A stretch of 14,760 nucleotides of DNA from the NCBI GenBank assembly GCA_016777745.1, contig JADHQX010000019.1, forward strand, positions 1 to 14,760, read 5' to 3'. Below the pieces are notes generated by a model. That model had not been told where the DNA came from and did not search any database. It saw only the letters and a program-made list of their open reading frames with translations. Below, piece after piece: positions 7,825 through 14,760 of this stretch (its first letter is position 1; each line of letters starts with the position of its first letter). This stretch comes from Candidatus Pelagibacterales bacterium (GTDB lineage: Bacteria; Pseudomonadota; Alphaproteobacteria; Pelagibacterales; AG-422-B15). Both the position numbers and the translations under genes were made by a program.

Positions 7825-8727
7825 ATGACTAAAAATTTTAAAACTGAAATAAATAATTATACCTTACTCATATTTCTAGGTGCGGTATGGGCAGCATCCT
7901 TTGTTGCAATCAAATTTTCAAATGAAATTTTTAATCCAATAGAGGTTGGTTTTTACAGAACTGCAATTGGTGCATTATTCTTATTTTGTGCTGTAAAATT
8001 TAGAGGTGGAAATATAACTCTATTTAATGAAAATACTCGCTTATATAGCTTGATTGGTTTTTTAAACGCATCAATTCCATTTACATTACTTCCATATGGA
8101 TTAATAACATTACCAAGCAACATTGGTGTAATAATTTTATCTGCAAATCCCTTTTTAGCATTGATACTCGCACATTTTTTTACACTAGATGAAAAACTAT
8201 CTATTAGAAAAGTAATTGGAAGTATAATTGGTTTTTCGGGTGTGGTTTTTGCAGTAGGTATGGAGGTTTTAGTTAGTGATTTAAATTCACTAATTTCAGC
8301 ATTAGCTATCTATATCGGGGCCTCTAGTTATGTAATTTCTAACTTAATTATACGAAGAATATCCCATCTACCATCGGATATGGTAACAATGAATACTTTG
8401 TTCTGGGGCAGTATTTGGCTTTTGCCTCTAGTATTAATATACGGAAACCTTCAAAATATTGAGTTTTCCTCAATTCCAGTCTTCGCAATAATATATTTAG
8501 GCGTAATACCAACTGGATTAGCTTTTAGTTTGCGGCAAGTACTAATACGCAACGCTGGATCAACATTCATGATGCAAGTTGGCTATATAATACCAATTTT
8601 TGGAGTATTTTATGGCTGGCTATTTCTAGGAGAGGCAATTGGGTACTATCTAATAGTTTCCGTCATACTAGTTATTGCAGGAATTGGAATTAGTAGAATA
8701 AGAGTGAACGCTAAAACTAAGGGCTAA
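7825..8727 (+). CDS. EamA/DMT-superfamily transporter
   Basis: This is an inner-membrane protein of 300 residues with ten hydrophobic segments arranged as two five-helix EamA repeats, roughly residues 12-145 and 155-290. Typical family features are LIFLGAVWAASFVAIKF in helix 1 with the following FYRTAIGALFLF. The end of each repeat has a glycine-rich helix: IGFSGVVFAVG and IVSVILVIAGIGISRIR. The first-repeat ANPFLALILAHFFTLDEKLS and the second-repeat IPIFGVFYGWLFLGEAIG are the usual paired helix-9-like segments. Such proteins export or import small metabolites such as amino acids or purines; the substrate cannot be predicted. It starts 7 nt after the hydrolase stop and converges with the DsbA-fold gene, with 16 nt between the stops. 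Confidence 0.92.
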   Translation: MTKNFKTEINNYTLLIFLGAVWAASFVAIKFSNEIFNPIEVGFYRTAIGALFLFCAVKFRGGNITLFNENTRLYSLIGFLNASIPFTLLPYGLITLPSNIGVIILSANPFLALILAHFFTLDEKLSIRKVIGSIIGFSGVVFAVGMEVLVSDLNSLISALAIYIGASSYVISNLIIRRISHLPSDMVTMNTLFWGSIWLLPLVLIYGNLQNIEFSSIPVFAIIYLGVIPTGLAFSLRQVLIRNAGSTFMMQVGYIIPIFGVFYGWLFLGEAIGYYLIVSVILVIAGIGISRIRVNAKTKG

Positions 8728-8743
8728 GCTTTAAGCAAATAAA

Positions 8744-9394
8744 CTAATAATAATATTTTAGACCATCTTTTCTCAATTCATCAATTAAGTTATTAAACCT
8801 ATCTTGACCAAAAAAAAATTTATCCTTATAGACAGTTAATGGAACTCCATGATGACCAATTGCTAATTGCTCACTTTGGTTATTCTCAATTTCTTTAATA
8901 ATTTCTTGCTCATTTACCTTTGTAAAATTTCTTATCTCTTCTAAGTCTATTCCTAATTTAGAACAAATAGAAAATAGATGATTATTACTATGCCAATCTT
9001 TTTTACCACCAAAGATTGAGTTTGAAATTTCATACGCAAATTCAATTCCTAGGTTTTTTTTACACATTGACTGTCCTAAATGACATAAATCAAAAATTAA
9101 TGGCTGATGATTAGATATCTTTCCAGTTAATATGCTTTGTTTAATTGGATCTGGTTTTGGTGGTTTAAACTTCATCCCAAGTTTTTTGGCCTGTAAAAAA
9201 TAATCAAAGATTTTTGGAATAAAGTAAGTAAACGCATTCTTGCTTTGAAAAAAATGTGGTTCTCTTATTGCAAGAGGATAGACCAGTTTAAAATTAATAT
9301 TCACATCATAATTATCTTTCAAATCTATAATTCTTGGCAGAATAAAGTATGAATACGGACTTCTAAATGAAAAATATAAATCAACTGAGAACAT
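8744..9394 (-). CDS. DsbA-fold protein, 2-hydroxychromene-2-carboxylate isomerase / GST-kappa type
   Basis: This thioredoxin/DsbA-fold protein has 216 residues and is probably cytoplasmic, with no signal peptide. The N-terminal FSFRSPYSYF (8-17) matches the family's active-site strand, in which a serine (here S12) takes the place of the CXXC of true DsbA. The C-terminal cis-proline motif GVP (183-185) is followed by FFGQDRFNNL (194-203), the family's typical FxGQDR. The helical insert between them has LCHLGQSM and a region equivalent to the lid. Members isomerise 2-hydroxychromene-2-carboxylate in naphthalene breakdown with glutathione, but most genomic copies lie outside such pathways, and no aromatic degradation genes are near here. 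It follows the exported-protein gene by 7 nt and is probably its operon partner. Confidence 0.88.
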   Translation of the reverse strand: MFSVDLYFSFRSPYSYFILPRIIDLKDNYDVNINFKLVYPLAIREPHFFQSKNAFTYFIPKIFDYFLQAKKLGMKFKPPKPDPIKQSILTGKISNHQPLIFDLCHLGQSMCKKNLGIEFAYEISNSIFGGKKDWHSNNHLFSICSKLGIDLEEIRNFTKVNEQEIIKEIENNQSEQLAIGHHGVPLTVYKDKFFFGQDRFNNLIDELRKDGLKYYY

Positions 9395-9401
9395 GAATTA
9401 A

Positions 9402-11174
9402 TTATAGCATAATATTCTTTAAACTTATTTCAAATATTAATTTTTTCATAGTTTTTGGGTCAATCTTATTTAATGCTTCTAATATTGCAAAAATACTGAA
9501 GTCATCTAATTCACTAAACTTTTTATCATCATTTAAAATCAATATTAATAATGCTGCTTCACCTATATTATCATTTGAAGCATTTTTTAAATATTCTATC
9601 AATCTTATGTTTGGAACAATTGTAGAAACTTTATTAAGCTTGCTTTTTGATTTCCAATAATTAGCATATTTATTATTAGTTTTAATTTGAAAATATTTTA
9701 CAATAATATTCTTATTTAATTCAGAAATTTGATCACTTAAAATAATATTATTTAATAGTTCATCGCTAAAGCTTAAAGCTGGCTGGTCTGTATTTAAAAG
9801 TAAGTAATATTCAATTAAGGAATATTCTAAAATTAAGTCCTTATTAAATTTTATTAACTGTCCCCATTCACGACATCTATCATTATTGTTATTCATTATT
9901 AATAAAATACAAATATCAAAAGCTTGCTTTGAATATTCTTTTTTTGGCTGAATTACTTTTATTTTATCATATATAAGATTGTTAGAGGCATAAAGCATAT
10001 TGCCAGATCTAATTTCATCCATAAAGTTTGTAGCTAATTTTGCCAAATCTTTTTGATCTGAACTATTTCTTATTTGGGAAAATAAGAAAACTCTTTTTTC
10101 TAAGTCGTTTTTTGCACTCTTATAATCAATAGAACTAAAAATATTTTTATCATTTAGATAGGCTTTATAATTAACTAATAAAACATCTGGTTTTAAAATA
10201 TTTTTTCTGACTAGCTCTTCTGTAATATTTATTTTTTTTTCAGTACTGCTTAAATCAGATAGTGCATAATATTTTTTCACACCAATATTACTTTCAATAC
10301 TTATTAAATCTGAAAAATCTATATTTTTGTTATCAATAAGATTTAATTTTAAAGGATCTATTAGCTTAATTTTTTTTAAATCTATTTCCTGTCCATTAAT
10401 ATATGCATTTAAAATATATATTAGTTCTTTATCAGCATTACCTTGCTCTTGTAGTAAAGAAAGCAGTAAGTCAGTTGCTGGCAAATTATTGGACATTGCC
10501 TTACAAAAAGTTTGATAAATAAGCTTAGTCTTTTTTTCTTTAAATTGATTCAGATATTTCTTTACACAAACTTTTTTATAATTACTTAATACCAAGTGAT
10601 AATTAATATAATTAATAAGATCATAATCTGACCAATCATCTTGGTTAATTTGATCTAAAATTCTTTGTACAATGTTGTCATTTTGACTCTGTACATAATA
10701 ATTCATTTTTAAATCCAAAAAACTTTGGCTTAATACATCGTTTGTATTGGGAGGCGTTGAAATAGTGAGTAATGTTTTATCTAAAAAATTTGAAATATTA
10801 TTATATTGATAGTGATTTGAAAGCTGATCTATTAAGTATTTAACATCTTCAAAATTAGAGTTTTCCCAAATTGTGGGGTTAAAACCATTATTAGTCTGAT
10901 CATAAATACCAATAGTATCATAAGCAGAATAAGCAATATTAGACTGTGAAATTAAAGATTGAATTGCTTCTTCTTCAGTTTCTTTATCTTTAATTACAGC
11001 TTCTTCAATCTTATCATCATTATCATTAGACCATATTTCTAGTGGTTCCGAGATATCTGTTTCAGCAAAAACACTACTGAAACTCAGAAAAAAAATTATT
11101 ACTATCACAATTAAATTGGTCATGTATAATGACTTTAGAGGGCAATAATACTTTAAGCTATTTAACATATTCAT
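9402..11174 (-). CDS. Large exported protein of unknown function, helical-repeat-like
   Basis: I do not recognise a characterised function. From the ATG at 11174 the product is 590 residues. A hydrophobic stretch ending FFLSFSSVFA before ETD looks like a signal peptide, so the mature protein is probably periplasmic or envelope-associated. After an acidic segment (KDKETEEEAIQ) most of the chain reads as alternating short helices rich in Leu, Ile, Asn and Lys, suggesting a TPR-like or other alpha-solenoid. I see no catalytic motif. The C-terminal pattern GEAALLILILNDD...IFAILEALNKI and the N-terminal NGFNPTIWENS recall a poorly described alphaproteobacterial protein found next to aroK/xerD and sometimes labelled 'antifreeze' polyprotein; this is recall only. 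Start is uncertain: TTG 11189, ATG 11174, 11168 and 11123 are all in frame. It is divergent from aroK and 7 nt upstream of the DsbA-fold gene. Confidence 0.85.
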   Translation of the reverse strand: MNMLNSLKYYCPLKSLYMTNLIVIVIIFFLSFSSVFAETDISEPLEIWSNDNDDKIEEAVIKDKETEEEAIQSLISQSNIAYSAYDTIGIYDQTNNGFNPTIWENSNFEDVKYLIDQLSNHYQYNNISNFLDKTLLTISTPPNTNDVLSQSFLDLKMNYYVQSQNDNIVQRILDQINQDDWSDYDLINYINYHLVLSNYKKVCVKKYLNQFKEKKTKLIYQTFCKAMSNNLPATDLLLSLLQEQGNADKELIYILNAYINGQEIDLKKIKLIDPLKLNLIDNKNIDFSDLISIESNIGVKKYYALSDLSSTEKKINITEELVRKNILKPDVLLVNYKAYLNDKNIFSSIDYKSAKNDLEKRVFLFSQIRNSSDQKDLAKLATNFMDEIRSGNMLYASNNLIYDKIKVIQPKKEYSKQAFDICILLIMNNNNDRCREWGQLIKFNKDLILEYSLIEYYLLLNTDQPALSFSDELLNNIILSDQISELNKNIIVKYFQIKTNNKYANYWKSKSKLNKVSTIVPNIRLIEYLKNASNDNIGEAALLILILNDDKKFSELDDFSIFAILEALNKIDPKTMKKLIFEISLKNIML

Positions 11175-11226
11175 AATTATACTTAACAAATAATAAAAAC
11201 TCTGTGAAATTAATTCACATTAAATA
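11175..11226. promoter_or_regulatory. Divergent promoter region with a perfect 6-bp inverted repeat (operator candidate)
   Basis: This gap separates the exported-protein gene (minus) from aroK (plus). It contains TGTGAA (11203-11208), ATTAA, TTCACA (11214-11219), an exact inverted repeat ending 7 nt before the aroK ATG. Candidate -10 elements overlap back to back at 11176-11183: TATACT on plus and TATAAT on minus. A plus transcript from there would carry the repeat in a leader of roughly 37 nt, fitting a repressor site or a small hairpin. The half-sites resemble CRP (TGTGA/TCACA) but are one base too far apart. No clear -35 box is seen for either direction. Confidence 0.45.
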
Positions 11227-11772
11227 ATGTCAAAATTAAGCCCTTCTAACAACAAAAATAATATAGTGCTAATTGGCCATATGGGTTCTGGTAAATCAAC
11301 TCTTGGGTCGTATCTTGCAAAGAAATTAGATTATAAATTTATTGATACTGATACAGAGATTATTAATGAAGTTGATATGCCTATAAGTGATTTTTTTGAT
11401 AAATATGGGGAAAAAAAATTTAGAGATGTAGAAGAAAAGATTATTCTAAGATTGATAGAGCAAAAAGATAAAAATGTAATTGCATTTGGTGGTGGTGCTT
11501 TCCAAAGTGCGAAAGTACGCAATAATGTAAAAAAAAATGCAACCTCTATATGGCTTAAATGTGATCTAAAAACTTTGGCTTTAAGATGTTCAAAAAAAAG
11601 GAATAGACCATTGCTACAAAATAAAGATATGAAAGTTGTTCTTAAAGAACTGAACAAATTACGTGCAGATAATTTTTCTAAAGCTAACTACACGTTTAAT
11701 GTTTCAAAAAAAACAAAATCTAAATTAGCAGCTGAAATAATTAATGAGTTAAGTATTTATGAAAAAAATTAG
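11227..11772 (+). CDS. aroK: Shikimate kinase
   Basis: This enzyme phosphorylates shikimate to shikimate 3-phosphate with ATP in the pathway to chorismate and the aromatic amino acids; it is cytoplasmic. The 181 residues show the Walker A loop GHMGSGKST (17-25), the shikimate-binding DTD (40-42), the KKFRDVE segment with R66, FGGGAF (87-92, binding the substrate carboxylate region) and the lid arginines in KKRNRPLL (R125, R127). No Shine-Dalgarno precedes the ATG, and the inverted repeat in the divergent promoter ends 7 nt upstream. The 3' end overlaps aroB by 14 nt, so the two consecutive-pathway genes are likely coupled. Confidence 0.97.
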   Translation: MSKLSPSNNKNNIVLIGHMGSGKSTLGSYLAKKLDYKFIDTDTEIINEVDMPISDFFDKYGEKKFRDVEEKIILRLIEQKDKNVIAFGGGAFQSAKVRNNVKKNATSIWLKCDLKTLALRCSKKRNRPLLQNKDMKVVLKELNKLRADNFSKANYTFNVSKKTKSKLAAEIINELSIYEKN

Positions 11773-12859
11773 ATTAAAAAATAAGCAAATCGACTATCCA
11801 ATTTTAATTGGAAACAATATCTACAAAGATATTGGATTAATTTGTAAAAAATATTTGGAAAAAAATAGAGTTTTTATCGTTTGTGATAATGTTGTGTATG
11901 ACTTATACAAAAAAGTACTTCAAAATTCTTTCAAGAAAGCAAATGTCGAGTGTATCTTCATAGCAATAACAGTAAGTGAAAAGAAAAAAAATATTATTAC
12001 TGTGGCAAGTCTATCGTCAAAGATTATATCTCATGGAGTTGATCGAAAAGATACAATTGTTGCTTTTGGTGGAGGCATACTAGGAGATATTGTTGGATTT
12101 ACTGCCAGCATAATCTTGCGTGGCTTAAATTATATTCAAATACCAACAACGTTATTATCCCAAGTAGATTCTTCTGTTGGAGGTAAAACTGGAGTAAATA
12201 ACATATATGGAAAAAATTTATTAGGCTCATTTTATCAACCTCGACTAGTTGTTATTGATACTAATGTGCTGAAGACACTTCCAAGAAGAGAGCTATTAGC
12301 TGGATATGCTGAAATTATTAAATATGGAATTATAAAAGATGCCAAATTTTTTGACTGGCTTCAGATAAATGGAAAAAAAGTTATTGATGGTAATACTAAT
12401 GCAAGAATATATGCAATTCATAGAAGCTGTATAAATAAATCCCAAATTGTTGAAGCTGATGAAAAAGAGCATGGAGCTAGAGCTCTTTTAAATCTTGGGC
12501 ATACATTTGGTCACGCAATAGAGTCCCTCAACAATTATAAAAAAGATATCATACACGGTGAGGCTGTTTCAATAGGCATCACTATTGCTGCAAAATTATC
12601 GTACGTTGAAGGCTATATTGATAAAAAAACTTATTATAAAATTGAGAAACATTTTAATGATATCGGTTTACAAATTAGTCTGCCAAAGAATTTAAAAAAA
12701 ATTACTGCTAAAAAGTTTGTTTCTGAAATGATCAAAGATAAAAAAACAGTAAATAAAGAAATCACTCTAATTTTAATTGAAAAGTTAGGTAAAGCTTTTA
12801 TTCATAAAAAATATTCACATAGTAAACTTTTGAAGTTGTTTAAGGAGATTACATCTTAG
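11759..12859 (+). CDS. aroB: 3-dehydroquinate synthase
   Basis: This enzyme converts DAHP to 3-dehydroquinate, the second step of the shikimate pathway, using NAD and a divalent metal (zinc or cobalt). It has 366 residues, the normal length. The NAD-binding segment FGGGILGDIVGFTASI (103-118), the conserved IPTTLLSQVDSSVGGKTGVN (128-147) and the metal ligands E185 (AGYAEIIKYG), H248 (NLGHTFGHAIE) and H266 (HGEAVSIG) are all present. It begins inside the last 14 nt of aroK in another frame and ends one base before the next gene. aroK-aroB is a common pairing, and the DAHP synthase step is not in this window. Confidence 0.98.
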   Translation: MKKIRLKNKQIDYPILIGNNIYKDIGLICKKYLEKNRVFIVCDNVVYDLYKKVLQNSFKKANVECIFIAITVSEKKKNIITVASLSSKIISHGVDRKDTIVAFGGGILGDIVGFTASIILRGLNYIQIPTTLLSQVDSSVGGKTGVNNIYGKNLLGSFYQPRLVVIDTNVLKTLPRRELLAGYAEIIKYGIIKDAKFFDWLQINGKKVIDGNTNARIYAIHRSCINKSQIVEADEKEHGARALLNLGHTFGHAIESLNNYKKDIIHGEAVSIGITIAAKLSYVEGYIDKKTYYKIEKHFNDIGLQISLPKNLKKITAKKFVSEMIKDKKTVNKEITLILIEKLGKAFIHKKYSHSKLLKLFKEITS

Positions 12860-12860
12860 T

Positions 12861-14129
12861 ATGTTTTTCGATATCATAATATTATCAATATCTATATTAA
12901 TTCTTTTAATACTATCAGCATTTTTTTCAGGCTCTGAAACTGCACTGACTGCTAGTACCAGAAGTAGACTCACAGGCTTGAACATAAAAGGAGAGAAAAA
13001 TGCTCAAACAGCAATTAATCTTTTAAATGACAAAGAGTCTCTTATTGGCGCAATTTTACTTGGTAATAACCTTGTTAATATTTTAGCTTCCTCATTAGCA
13101 ACAAGTCTTTTAATTAAGATGTTCGGTGACTCTGGTATAGCTTATGCAGTATTGATAATGACAGTCTTAATTGTTATTTTTGCTGAAATACTTCCTAAAA
13201 GCTACGCTATTTCAAATTCTGAAAAAATGGCGTTAACCATCAGTCCAATAATTAGACCATTTGTATTCTTTCTCTCACCAATAACCTGGGTGATGGAAAA
13301 GATAGTTCATGCAATATTGAGTATTTTTGGCATGAATTATATAAAAAATAGTAGGTCAATATCTGTTCAAGATGAGATACGTGGAACAGTTGATTTACAT
13401 CATAAAGAAGGTCGGCTTTATAAATTTGATAAAGATATGGTTAAAGGTATTTTAGATTTATCTGTCATTGGAATTGAGGATGTTATGGTTCACCGAAGTA
13501 ACATGTTCACAGTTAATATTGATGATGATGCAAATACTATTATTGATACAGTTATCAATAGCTCTTATACCAGAATCCCAGTCTGGCAAAATGATGCCGA
13601 AAATATAATTGGGATAATTCATGCTAAAAATTTATTAAAATTACTCAGTGCAAAAAAAGGTGCTGGCATTGTGAACGAAGATATTAGAAAAACATTACTT
13701 GAACCTTGGTTTGTACCTGAAACTACAACATTAAAAGAGCAATTACAGATGCACTTAACCAAACGTGCAAAGCTTGCAATAATAGTCGATGAATATGGTG
13801 CCTTAATGGGTATGATTAGTTTAGAAGATATAATTGAAGAAATTGTTGGGGATATTAGCGATGAACATGATGTGATCGTTAAGGGTGTTAATGTTAATTA
13901 TGATGGAAGCTTTAATATAAATGGCAATGTGGAAATCAGAGATTTAAATCGTGAATATAGCTGGGAGCTTCCAGATAATGAAGCTAATACCTTATCAGGT
14001 TTAATAATTCATGAATCGAGATCTTTTCCTAAGGCAGGACAAAAATTTAATTACTATGGGTTTCAATTCGAGATTTTAGAAGCAAAAGATAATCAAATAT
14101 CACTCCTAAAGGTCTTGAGCGCCCAATGA
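12861..14129 (+). CDS. CNNM/CBS-domain membrane protein (HlyC/CorC family, YfjD-like)
   Basis: This is an inner-membrane protein of 422 residues of the CNNM (DUF21) class, whose members are implicated in Mg2+ or other divalent cation efflux. Residues 1-160 form the CNNM transmembrane domain, with FSGSETALT (22-30) and EILPKSYA (109-116), both family hallmarks. A CBS pair follows: CBS1 about 205-262 (EDVMVHR, TRIPVWQND, NIIGIIHAKNLLK) and CBS2 about 283-335 (LAIIVDEYGALMGMISLEDIIEEIVGDI). The end (about 345-422) is the CorC_HlyC domain. The old 'hemolysin' label should not be taken as toxicity. It starts one base after aroB; AAGGAG at 12842-12847 is a Shine-Dalgarno with a long, 13-nt spacer. 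Its last 24 nt overlap bolA on the other strand. aroK-aroB followed by such a gene is a frequent alphaproteobacterial order. Confidence 0.94.
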   Translation: MFFDIIILSISILILLILSAFFSGSETALTASTRSRLTGLNIKGEKNAQTAINLLNDKESLIGAILLGNNLVNILASSLATSLLIKMFGDSGIAYAVLIMTVLIVIFAEILPKSYAISNSEKMALTISPIIRPFVFFLSPITWVMEKIVHAILSIFGMNYIKNSRSISVQDEIRGTVDLHHKEGRLYKFDKDMVKGILDLSVIGIEDVMVHRSNMFTVNIDDDANTIIDTVINSSYTRIPVWQNDAENIIGIIHAKNLLKLLSAKKGAGIVNEDIRKTLLEPWFVPETTTLKEQLQMHLTKRAKLAIIVDEYGALMGMISLEDIIEEIVGDISDEHDVIVKGVNVNYDGSFNINGNVEIRDLNREYSWELPDNEANTLSGLIIHESRSFPKAGQKFNYYGFQFEILEAKDNQISLLKVLSAQ

Positions 14130-14399
14130 TTCAAACTCGCTAACCGTATAAAGCTTTAAAACTAAAGCATGCACATGATCTCTTAGTTCCTCACTAAGAA
14201 CTTTATGAATTATTCTTTCCCGCTTTATTTTATTTTTATCTTCAAAGATCTCTGATGAAATAATAAGCTTTATATGAGAATAATCAGTACGGTTATTTGT
14301 TTCGTGGTGACGGTGCTGCTCGGAAAAATTTACTAACTTAAAATAAAAAGGATTAATATTATTTTTTATTTTTTTTGTTATTGTATCTTCAATATTCAT
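14106..14399 (-). CDS. bolA: BolA family protein
   Basis: BolA proteins pair with monothiol glutaredoxins to bind or traffic Fe-S clusters, and some bind DNA. The 97 residues carry the BolA fold pattern: an N-terminal helix (EDTITKKI), a His-containing loop HRHHETNN (29-36), the SHIKLIISSEIFED strand pair (41-54), KIKRERIIHKVLSEEL (57-72) as the helix-turn-helix-like segment, and the signature HVHALVLKLYTVSEF with the invariant-type H77. This fits a typical BolA. It converges with, and overlaps by 24 nt, the CNNM/CBS gene, and diverges from the J-domain-family gene across 28 nt. No monothiol glutaredoxin lies in the window. Confidence 0.93.
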   Translation of the reverse strand: MNIEDTITKKIKNNINPFYFKLVNFSEQHRHHETNNRTDYSHIKLIISSEIFEDKNKIKRERIIHKVLSEELRDHVHALVLKLYTVSEFESLGAQDL

Positions 14400-14427
14400 T
14401 AGTTTATATTAAGTAATTCTATAGTTT

Positions 14428-14760
14428 ATGACACAGCAAAAATGTAATAGTCCAGAGTGTAATCTTTTCGCAGAATATAAAGCACCATTATCGCCTGATA
14501 ATCTAAGGCAATATCAATGGTTTTGCTTACAACACATCAAGGAATACAATAAAAACTGGAATTATTTCGAGAATATGACAGCTGATGAAATTGAAACATT
14601 CATTGAAAATGACATAATTGGACACAGAAAAACTCAAAAAATTGGAGCCGCGAACAGTGATTATTTTAATAAAACGAATAAAATAAGGGAAAAATTATTT
14701 AATTCTTTTGATGAGATTGGAAATAAAGAATTTAGCTCTACATTACTTGGTAGTGAGTAT
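14428..14760 (+). CDS. J-domain family protein, N-terminal part with Cys/His motif (cut by window edge)
   Basis: The frame is open from the ATG at 14428 to the last base, 111 codons, with no stop. It begins MTQQKCNSPECN and continues with FAEYKAPLSPDNLRQYQWFCLQHIKEYNKNWNYF and the DIIGHRKTQKIG segment. This arrangement, and the position divergent from bolA, match an alphaproteobacterial DnaJ-like family in which a J domain comes at the C-terminus; that domain would lie outside the window, so the assignment rests on the N-terminal part and context. C6, C11, C33 and H36 (CX4C-X21-CX2H) could bind a metal. It cannot be told here whether the HPD motif is present. The start is well supported by the conserved N-terminus; no Shine-Dalgarno is visible. 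Confidence 0.78.
   Translation, partial: MTQQKCNSPECNLFAEYKAPLSPDNLRQYQWFCLQHIKEYNKNWNYFENMTADEIETFIENDIIGHRKTQKIGAANSDYFNKTNKIREKLFNSFDEIGNKEFSSTLLGSEY

Noticed and set aside
8715..8745. Possible bidirectional terminator between the EamA and DsbA-fold genes around AAGCTT
   Set aside because: No stem longer than about four base pairs with a T-run could be drawn.
10327..10515. Plus-strand ORF of 62 codons
   Set aside because: It is antisense to the large exported protein, with no start signal or recognisable motif.
11203..11219. Canonical CRP site
   Set aside because: The spacer between TGTGA and TCACA is 7 nt, not 6, so only a general operator candidate is kept.
11331..11657. Minus-strand ORF of 108 codons
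   Set aside because: It is antisense to aroK, whose motifs are all intact; the Phe/Ser-rich translation is typical of a shadow frame.
14153..14168. GCTTTA-AAAC-TAAAGC stem-loop as a terminator for the CNNM/CBS gene
   Set aside because: The stem is short and A/T-rich with no following T-run, and it lies inside bolA coding sequence.

Overview
This window looks like a chromosomal stretch from an AT-rich alphaproteobacterium with a compact genome, perhaps a marine oligotroph. The evidence is very A/T-rich codon use, short or overlapping gene junctions, and gene neighbourhoods typical of the class: aroK-aroB followed by a CNNM/CBS protein, and bolA divergent from a J-domain-type protein. Placement below class level cannot be made from this sequence. 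I saw no tRNA, rRNA, CRISPR array, insertion sequence, phage gene or toxin-antitoxin pair, and no gene-free stretch longer than 300 bases.

Region 1 (1-7032, minus strand) reads as one long unit: GT4 glycosyltransferase, GT9 glycosyltransferase, thrS, infC, rpmI, rplT, pheS, pheT (cut by the window edge). From thrS onward the order is the classical bacterial translation cluster, as in E. coli but without a visible pheM leader peptide. Two envelope-type glycosyltransferases are joined to its upstream end. Two details stand out. infC has no ATG, GTG or TTG start for its full-length frame and most likely starts at AUA behind a strong Shine-Dalgarno. thrS lacks the N-terminal TGS domain but keeps the editing and catalytic cores.

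Region 2 (7074-8727, plus strand) holds a serine hydrolase resembling mitochondrial ABHD10 and a ten-helix EamA/DMT transporter. It diverges from Region 1 across 41 bp.

Region 3 (8744-11174, minus strand) holds a large exported protein of unknown function followed 7 nt later by a DsbA-fold protein of the 2-hydroxychromene-2-carboxylate isomerase/GST-kappa type. It converges with Region 2.

Region 4 (11227-14129, plus strand) is aroK-aroB-CNNM/CBS protein, tightly packed. aroK and aroB overlap by 14 nt, and one base separates aroB from the CNNM gene. A clean inverted repeat lies in the divergent promoter region between aroK and the exported-protein gene.

Region 5 (14106-14760) has bolA on the minus strand, overlapping the end of the CNNM/CBS gene by 24 nt. 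A J-domain-family protein with an N-terminal Cys/His motif is divergent from it and runs off the right edge.

Overall this is mostly housekeeping sequence. The most interesting points are translational and regulatory details and one conserved exported protein of unknown role. I do not see a dedicated novel defence, mobile or biosynthetic system.
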